Part shown: positions 33,689 to 41,200 of the stretch, in pieces
Position numbering within the stretch: the stretch's first letter is position 1
How the letters are laid out: every line of letters starts with the position of its first letter
Source of the DNA: Emticicia sp. BO119
GTDB lineage: Bacteria; Bacteroidota; Bacteroidia; Cytophagales; Spirosomataceae
Assembly (NCBI RefSeq): GCF_013912375.1
Contig: NZ_JACETV010000011.1
Location: 1 to 64,000, forward strand
DNA: 64,000 nucleotides
Direction: 5' to 3'
The notes under the pieces: model-generated
The model's input: the letters and a program-made list of their open reading frames with translations, nothing else
The model's database searches: none
What the model was told of the DNA's origin: nothing
Position numbers and translations under genes: made by a program

Positions 33689-36600
33689 TTAAAATGTAAC
33701 CTGAACGCCAATAACTGCCGACCTTGGGGTAGGGTAGGTGCCCATATAAACGCCACCTGCCGGAGGCTCAGGCGAAGGGCCACTGAATTGGGTTATATAG
33801 AATAGGTTATTGAGATTGGTATAAATTCTTGCCTGCGAAACCCATTTTTGTGGAATTACTTTACCGGTAAGGTCGTATGAGAGGGTTATCTCCCGGCAAG
33901 CCAGGTAATCTCCTTTTTCATAGAATCTTGAATTATTACCATTCAGCACCGCACCTGCATTATTGGCTCTTGTATAATTCTTCTTTCCGGCAGGAGCTCC
34001 TACCTGGTCGGCATAATATACTTTCGGAATATCAGTATCCGTGTTCGTCGGGGACCAGGCATCTTTTTGCATTTCAAGATAATTGAATGTCCCCTGATAA
34101 TTACCTAATGTCCGGGCTACAAGGTCATTATAAATGGTATGGCCTAAAGCGAAATCAAAACGGGCAAATATAGAGAAGCCTTTATAAGACAGGCTCGTAG
34201 AAAATCCTCCAGTGGCTTTCGGGTTGATATTGCCAAGATATACCTGGTCTCTCGAGTCTATGATACCATTGTTATCAACATCAAGCCAGTTCACATCGCC
34301 CGGAGTTATTTTATTCGGCATTCCTGCCACATTTGGGCCACCAATACCTGCTATAGCATCTATTCTGTTACCAGCTATTCTGGCAATTTCTTCATTATCT
34401 TTAAAAATGGAAACCTGTTTAAATCCATAGATAGCTCCTAAAGGCTGGCCTTCCTGTAAACCTCCAACCCACACTACCTTTCCCTGTGCCGGGTCATATA
34501 TCTGAAACCCACCCTGACGGTTATTTTCATTCCCGTTGAACGGTAATTGCAGGATCTTGTTTTTTACGAATGAGATATTACCACCTGCTTCCCAGACCAA
34601 TCCGTTCGGATTTCTAAGAATAGTAACATTGGCTGTAAACTCCCATCCTTTGTTCTGGAAAGTTCCGAGGTTGGTTCTCACAGAACTAAATCCTGCATAG
34701 CTCGGTAGGGTGAGGTTTGTAAGAAGATCACTTGTTTTGCGGTCATAGTAATCTACCATCAAAGTTAGCTTATTATTAAAAGCAGTAAGGTCAAGCCCAA
34801 TGTCAAGTGTTTTGCTTTTTTCCCACCTCAGGTCATTATTAATGATACTGGTGTTCAGAAAGCCCAGCGCACCATTGTAATTTCCTTGCGAGCCATATAC
34901 TCCTTGCACCTCATATTCACTGATGCCAGCAATATTTCCGTTAATACCATAACTTACCCTTGGTTTCAGTGAAGAAATAACCCTGGCTACTTTGCTATTT
35001 ATAAAGAATTTTTCGCGGTGTACATTCCAGCCTGCCGACATTCCGGGGAAGAATCCATAACGGTTGGCTTTTGCCAGACTTGAAATGCCATCTTGTCTGT
35101 AAACAAGCGATAACAGATAACGGTCATCATAGTCATAATTCAAACGACCAAAGTTGGATAAAATACGGTATTCACTTTCTGATGTATAATTACTACCTGC
35201 CGCAAAAGTGGTAGAAGCATTAGCCGTTGGAATATCGTCAGTAGGAGCGTTCTGTCCGAATACCTGCATATCATAGCGTTTCTGTCTGAACGTTTCAATC
35301 CCCAGCATCGCATTGATGTTATGGTGTGTGCCTATTTTTTTTGAATAGTTGATGATAGCATTGTATTGTTGCTGCATCACTCTGTTAAAATAAGAAACAG
35401 AGTTACGGGTAGTATTGCTATAAGAAGGTGGATTGGTATATAGGTTAGAATAAGTCTGTGTTGCCAGAGAAAAAGAGCGGTCAAGTGATTCAAACAAATA
35501 GGCATTACCAGATAGTTTGATGTAAAGGTCTGAGGTAATGTCATATTTAGCTGAGGCGTTAACTGTGAGTCTGTTTACTTCATTACTTCTTTTAGTTTTA
35601 CTTAGCCAGTATAATGGGTTACCATCGCTTACCCCATTTCCGGGATTGGGTTTAGTTTTAAGTGAATCTAACCAAGGATTCATCGTAGGCCAGATAGCGA
35701 GGTTTCTGTAAAGTGTGTTTACTTCTGAAGCGAGCGTTCCTATCTGAGAAGAGGTGGAGAACGTTGCACCGGTGCTTACTTCAAGTCTTGGTTTTATTTT
35801 GTAAGAGCCATTAATATTTCCGGTATATCTTTTATAATCTGATCCGATAATTACTCCGTTTTCCTTGTAATAGTCAAAACTGGCAAAGTATTTACCTTTA
35901 TCGTTCCCCCCCATCAGGTTAATGTAATGGTCTTGTGTATAAGTATTTCTAAAAACAAGATTTTCTATCTCATTGCCATGATCTTTAAACAAAATAGAAC
36001 CACCATAAGGGTCATCAACGCGCTCCCATCCCTGAGCCAGAAGCCCCGCATTAGTGGTGTTGTCAACTCTGATATCAAACAATGCAAGGTCGGCGGGGTT
36101 GGTTAATAATCCATACCCTCTTGAAGAATTTACCTGAGCAAGTGTCCGTTGAGAATTCAGGTTGCCTAATCTATTATAATAGATATAGTCTCTGGCATTC
36201 ATATATTGGTAGCCTTCTCTGTTTTTATTGAAGCCTCCATTAAATTTATAAGATACTTGAGCCATCCCTGCTTTGCCTTGTTTGGTAGTAATAAGAATTA
36301 CCCCATTGTTTGCCCGTGCACCATAAATGGCTGTTGAGGCGGCATCTTTCAATAATTCTATCGAAGCAATATCATCTGGTGATATGTCATTTAATGCTCT
36401 GATTACGCCATCAACTACTACAAGCGGTGCACCCGGACTATTGATAGAAGCACCACCTCTTAATAGTATGGTAGGCACACCACCCGGTGAGCCGGTTCTG
36501 TTAATTACCTGTAAGCCTGCAAGCGAGCCTTGCAGGGCTGAGCCCACGTTGGCACGCGGAGCATTGGCTAATACCTGATTATCGATTTTTCCGATTGAGC

Positions 36601-36961
36601 TGGTAATATTTTTTCGTGATTGAGTACCGTAACCAACCACAACCACCTCACCGAGGTTAGTCATATCAGGTTTCATACTTACATTAATAACATTTGAAGT
36701 ACCTACTTTTATTTCCTGAGCCAGATAACCAATATAAGTAAATACAAGCTCGTCGCCGCTATCGGCAGAGATAGTAAATTCTCCATTATTGTTAGTCTGA
36801 GTACCTATGGTTTTGCCTTTTATGAGAATACTAACTCCCGGAAGTGGGATATGATCATCGTCTGCCATTACTTTTCCAGAGATGTTTTTTATTTGGCCCC
36901 GGGCTGTTCCGACAAAAAGAACTGAGACAAATAAAAGAAATTTCGATAGAGTTGAGTTCAT
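33689..36961 (-). CDS. SusC/RagA-family TonB-dependent transporter
   Basis: 1090 residues: signal peptide (1-22), carboxypeptidase-regulatory-like domain (about 25-105, GKVMADDDHIPLPGVSILIKG), plug domain (VVVGYGTQSRKNITSSI, then VDGVIRALNDISPDDIASIELLKDAAS), then the barrel ending in VIGVQVTF. It imports the substrate bound by SusD using TonB energy; here probably sialic acid (NanO-like), from context. It is the first gene of the operon, with a strong promoter and a palindromic operator in front. Confidence 0.94.
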   Translation of the reverse strand: MNSTLSKFLLFVSVLFVGTARGQIKNISGKVMADDDHIPLPGVSILIKGKTIGTQTNNNGEFTISADSGDELVFTYIGYLAQEIKVGTSNVINVSMKPDMTNLGEVVVVGYGTQSRKNITSSIGKIDNQVLANAPRANVGSALQGSLAGLQVINRTGSPGGVPTILLRGGASINSPGAPLVVVDGVIRALNDISPDDIASIELLKDAASTAIYGARANNGVILITTKQGKAGMAQVSYKFNGGFNKNREGYQYMNARDYIYYNRLGNLNSQRTLAQVNSSRGYGLLTNPADLALFDIRVDNTTNAGLLAQGWERVDDPYGGSILFKDHGNEIENLVFRNTYTQDHYINLMGGNDKGKYFASFDYYKENGVIIGSDYKRYTGNINGSYKIKPRLEVSTGATFSTSSQIGTLASEVNTLYRNLAIWPTMNPWLDSLKTKPNPGNGVSDGNPLYWLSKTKRSNEVNRLTVNASAKYDITSDLYIKLSGNAYLFESLDRSFSLATQTYSNLYTNPPSYSNTTRNSVSYFNRVMQQQYNAIINYSKKIGTHHNINAMLGIETFRQKRYDMQVFGQNAPTDDIPTANASTTFAAGSNYTSESEYRILSNFGRLNYDYDDRYLLSLVYRQDGISSLAKANRYGFFPGMSAGWNVHREKFFINSKVARVISSLKPRVSYGINGNIAGISEYEVQGVYGSQGNYNGALGFLNTSIINNDLRWEKSKTLDIGLDLTAFNNKLTLMVDYYDRKTSDLLTNLTLPSYAGFSSVRTNLGTFQNKGWEFTANVTILRNPNGLVWEAGGNISFVKNKILQLPFNGNENNRQGGFQIYDPAQGKVVWVGGLQEGQPLGAIYGFKQVSIFKDNEEIARIAGNRIDAIAGIGGPNVAGMPNKITPGDVNWLDVDNNGIIDSRDQVYLGNINPKATGGFSTSLSYKGFSIFARFDFALGHTIYNDLVARTLGNYQGTFNYLEMQKDAWSPTNTDTDIPKVYYADQVGAPAGKKNYTRANNAGAVLNGNNSRFYEKGDYLACREITLSYDLTGKVIPQKWVSQARIYTNLNNLFYITQFSGPSPEPPAGGVYMGTYPTPRSAVIGVQVTF

Positions 36962-36984
36962 AACAAATGAATTTTGTTTATGTA

Positions 36985-36999
36985 TTATGTATTACATAA
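36985..36999. promoter_or_regulatory. Palindromic operator in front of susC (candidate)
   Basis: TTATGTA-T-TACATAA is a 15-bp palindrome, preceded by a further TTATGTA copy at 36978-36984. It directly follows the -7 box of the susC promoter, so a bound repressor would cover the transcription start. Its size suits a dimeric FadR-type protein, one of which is encoded divergently. Confidence 0.6.
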
Positions 37000-37030
37000 C
37001 AAAAGTAAGGTGATTTTTTATTCTTACAAA
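37000..37030 (-). promoter_or_regulatory. Promoter of the sialic-acid operon
   Basis: On the minus strand TTTG (37027-37030), exactly 19 bp, then TACTTTTG (37000-37007): a full match to the Bacteroidota TTTG-N19-TAnnTTTG pattern, about 38 nt before the susC ATG. Confidence 0.7.
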
Positions 37031-37295
37031 TATTTTTTCCCTTTTTTTATAAAAAGTTGATTTTTTTATTGTCAAGTAATTCACTGGAGCCATTTTTAAG
37101 GTTTAAGCATAAGGTTTGTTATAACTATTTATTGTTTTTATGATTATTCACATATTTTTATATTTTTATGAATATTTGGGTTATATATGCCATGATTCTC
37201 TCTATTTTCGAAGTGGTTTTTCGGTTATTTTCAACAGTATTTAATCAATTTTCTGTTTTTTTATCAGAAATAGGAGTTTTATGGGGACAAGGTTT

Positions 37296-37324
37296 TTTGT
37301 TATTCATATTTTTCTATAATTTTA
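37296..37324 (+). promoter_or_regulatory. Weaker candidate promoter of the FadR-type regulator
   Basis: TTTG (37296-37299), 17 bp and TAATTTTA (37317-37324), one mismatch to TAnnTTTG, lying 27 nt before the ATG at 37352. Confidence 0.35.
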
Positions 37325-37334
37325 CTTATTAAAT

Positions 37335-37346
37335 AATACATAATAC
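37335..37346. promoter_or_regulatory. Operator half-site before the regulator gene
   Basis: AATACATAATAC is the exact reverse complement of GTATTATGTATT at 36982-36993 by the susC promoter, and holds one TACATAA half-site. It ends 5 nt before the regulator's ATG, a place that suits autoregulation. Confidence 0.45.
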
Positions 37347-37351
37347 TATTA

Positions 37352-38056
37352 ATGGATATAAAAAATACTTTCACTACACTCGATACCAGTTCACTGGTAG
37401 ACAAAGTAGAATTGAACTTAGTCGAGTTGCTTCGCCAACGTAAGCTGAAAGTTGGAGACCTGATTCCGAAAGAAATAGAATTAGTGGAAGCCTTGGGGGT
37501 AAGCCGCACGGTAATAAGAGAGGCATTGACGAGATTAAAAACAATGGGCTTAATAGAGTCGAAAAAAAAGAAGGGATCGGTTATTACCAGTCCCGACATT
37601 TTCGGGACATTAAGTAAAAGCATGAATCCTTATGTGCTGAGCCAGGAAACGCTCAGAGAAATGTTTGAAATACGGTTGGTATTGGAAATAGGAATGGCCG
37701 ATTTTATTTTTCAGAAGATAACAAAAGAAGATATAGAAGAATTAAGAGAGATTGTCAGTAAAGAGCCTCCACTCACCGAGCATCATCTATTCAATATTGA
37801 ACACGAAATTGCTTTTCATGGGAAACTTTATGCTATTACAGGTAATGAAACCCTAAAAAAGTTTCAGAATATGCTTCTTCCGGTTTTTGATTATGTACAT
37901 AACAGTGGTTTACTCAAGAAACAACTTCATCAAAGAAAATTTGTCTCACATAAGGGATTGGTAGATATTTTAGAGGATGGCTCTCCTGAATTATTCAGGA
38001 ATGGTATGAGGAATCATTTGGAAAATCATTTTGCCAGGTTATTTGATACGAATTAG
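37352..38056 (+). CDS. FadR-type GntR regulator (FCD domain), probable sialic-acid regulator
   Basis: 234 residues: N-terminal winged helix (about 15-75, LIPKEIELVEALGVSRTVIREALTRL and KKGSVITSPD) and a C-terminal all-helical FCD domain (about 90-225) with metal-ligand-type positions in HEIAFHGKLY and SHKGLVDILEDG, ending NHLENHFARLF. The FCD family includes E. coli NanR, which answers to Neu5Ac, and the gene is divergent from the susC operon across a shared 390-bp region with repeated TTATGTA sites. It is therefore the likely repressor of that operon. The effector is inferred. Confidence 0.85.
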   Translation: MDIKNTFTTLDTSSLVDKVELNLVELLRQRKLKVGDLIPKEIELVEALGVSRTVIREALTRLKTMGLIESKKKKGSVITSPDIFGTLSKSMNPYVLSQETLREMFEIRLVLEIGMADFIFQKITKEDIEELREIVSKEPPLTEHHLFNIEHEIAFHGKLYAITGNETLKKFQNMLLPVFDYVHNSGLLKKQLHQRKFVSHKGLVDILEDGSPELFRNGMRNHLENHFARLFDTN

Positions 38057-38212
38057 TTTTTATCTATTACTTATGAAGCAAACAGGCAATTTACTAAGAT
38101 ATCGCTGATGAGTCGTCTGAAAGAACTGCCTGCTTGCTATTTTATGATTGAATTACTGTTTTATACTGAAAATTTAATTTTTATCAGCCTATTTTATTAC
38201 AGAATATATCTA

Positions 38213-41200
38213 TCAATTACTACAACCACCTATGTAAGCCCTGAAAATACTTCCATTTTGTGCTTCAAACCCTGCATTCAGCAAAATTGCATTTCCTGCC
38301 TTATAAGTTACGCTGGCAGGTGAAATAATCTTATTTGTGGCTGTAATGGTTTGTATCGCTATTTGTGCTGTAGCACCTGATGAAATATTAGTTGTTAAGT
38401 TGAGTGTAGATGATGAAGCCGCTACAGTGACCAAATTTGTGGCTATACGATTGGTTTGACAATTGCCATTTTTACAGGATACATAATAAATAGTATTTAC
38501 TGTCGGACTTTGAGAGAAGTTAGTGCCTGTTCCGATGACTGTTCCGCCGGTTGCCTGATTATACCAGGTAACTGTTCCGGCAGCGCAGGTAGCTGATAGT
38601 GAAACGTTTGAACCTGAACAAATGGCTGTAGAGCTTACGGAAATGGCTGTTGGCAAAGGTGGTTGCGTAGTTACAACTACCTGATTTGTTGCCATTCTGG
38701 ATGTCTCACATAAGCCATTAACACAGGAAACATAATAGGTAGTTGTACTGACAGGGCTTTGAATAAGAGGAGAGGTAGTCCCGATAATGGTGCCAGCGGT
38801 TTGTTGGTTATACCATCTGATCATTCCTATGGCACAACTGGCTGTTAAAGTGATATTAGTACCTGAACAAATGGCGGCTGAACTCACAGAAGCCCCGGTA
38901 GGTGTTGAGAGGGTGGGAGATATAGTTACTATAACATCTACAAAATCACTTGAGCAATCAGGAGTTCCGTCATTTTCGCACCGCACTTTATATGTGGTAT
39001 TCGTGCTAAGATCAGGTGTTACAAAGGCTGAGCCTGTACCTTGTAAGCCTGTACCTGTTGAGTTGTACCATTTGACAGTTCCTTCAGCACAATTAGCTGA
39101 TAAAGAAGTGCTTGTATTAGCACATATAGTCGGATTTGCTGTGCCTGTCGGAATCGGAACGCTAACAATAGTTACATCAACCTCATTAAAGACACTCAGA
39201 CAAGAGCCAATAGCGCAAAAAACTTTGTAAGTAGTATTTGTTGTTAAATTTGGTGTTATAAAGGGCGCACCAGTATAGAGTAAAGTCGTTTCATCTGAAT
39301 CAAACCATTTAACAGTTCCAGCAGAACATATAGCTGATAAGGAAGCACTTGTATTTTTGCAAATTGTTCTGGGGGTAAGATCAAAAGGTGCGTTAATAGG
39401 AGGGGTTACATTAACCGAAACATCTACAAAACTACTTACATTACAATCTTCACAACGAACGCTATAAATTCTGCTATCGGATAAAGGATTTGTAATAAAT
39501 GGGGAGCCTGTGGCCTCTAAATGCCCAGTACTTGAAGAGTACCACCTGACAATACCGGAGGTACAAGTGGCGGTTAAAGTGGCTGATGAAGCAACGCAGA
39601 CAGATACATCTGAGGTTGCGGGAGATGCCGGTGGGGTACAGCCATTTAAAGCAAAATTGATGGTACTAACATTGGATGCACTTATTTGCAAATTCCCGGT
39701 AAAAGAACCTTCTGACGAAGGATTAAATCTTACGTAAACAATGGTATTTGCAACCGAGCCACTGTTTGGAGTAATTGAAATATTACTACTAAATCCACTA
39801 TTTGCATTGAGGGAGACCTGAAAACCCGTAGGGGCTGTGATTATAATATTACTACTCAGGCAAGAACCACCCCACACCTGTACGGTCTGTGTGGCAGAGG
39901 GAGTACCCACTGACCCCAGAAAATCAGCGAAAGTGCCGGGGACTTGTTCAAAAGCATTAAGGGTGCCATCTCCTTTTCCGATAACCATATCTAAAAAACC
40001 ATCGCCATCAATATCACTAAAGGTTGAGTTTTGTGAGATACCAAGATTCAGGTTATTAAAACTATTGGTTACCAGATTAAAAGTAAGGCTGTTAGGATTT
40101 GCTTGTTTATAATAGACAAAAGTGGTGGAACTCCTTCCAATAATAAAATCTAATAAACCATTGTTGTCGAAATCTGTAAAAGCAGGACTTATGCTGCTTT
40201 GAAGATCTGTACCAAGAAAAGAATTTGTGACCAGATTGAATATGAGGCTATTGGTTGAAGCCTGTTCGTAATGAATAAAATCTCCTCCGCTTTTGCCTAT
40301 AATTAAATCGAGTAATCCATCTCCGTCAAGGTCTGTAAAAGTTGGTTTTGGCGCAACATTTCCCAGACTTATGCTATTGAATGTATTGGTAACCAGATTA
40401 AATGTCAGACTATTTAATGAAGCTTGTTCATAATGAGCAAGTGTACCGGTAAAACGTCCGATAATCAAATCCAATAAGTTATCTCCATCGAGGTCTGTAA
40501 AAGTCGGACTTGCGACATCGCCAACATCAATAGTATTGAAGTTACTTGTTACTAAAGTAAAATTCATGGTATTGACCGCTGTTTGTTTATAATGTACGAG
40601 TTTACCTTCCTGTTCTCCAATAATCATATCCAGTAATCCATCGCCATCGAGATCAATCAATTTAGGAATCGAACCTACACCAACATCTATACCATCAAGC
40701 GCTGTAATCGGACTAAATACCTGTGGGTTTTTAATTGCAGAGATTTTAGGAGTGGTAATATTTACAGCAATTGTTTCAAAATTACTTACACAACTACCAT
40801 TATCACAGCGAACTTTATAATAGGTATTTGCAGTAAGATTAGATGTTATAAAGGGTGTGCCTGTGAATAATAAGGAAGTGCCAGATGCATCATACCATTT
40901 AATAGCTGCTGCTGCGCAATTGGCTGATAGTGTTGCGCTTGTATTATTGCAAACAGCTGTATTTGAAATACTTGTTGGATTTGCTACTATTGTAGCCGAG
41001 ATATCTATAAAATTACTATGACAGGTATTTGCCTCGCAACGAACCTTATAATAGGCATTTGCATTGAGTATTGGCGTAACGAAAGGAGAACCTGAAAATA
41101 ATAATGTAGTACCATCTACACTGTACCATTTAATTGTTCCGGTAGCACAACTGGCAGCTAAAGAAGCTGTTGTATTGTTACATACGGTTACAGTTGCTGT

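Noticed and set aside
38077-38138. Imperfect inverted repeat AGCAA-CAGGCA / TGCCTG-TTGCT after the FadR-type regulator
   Set aside because: One mismatch, a loop of nearly 40 nt and no T run; not strong enough to call a terminator.
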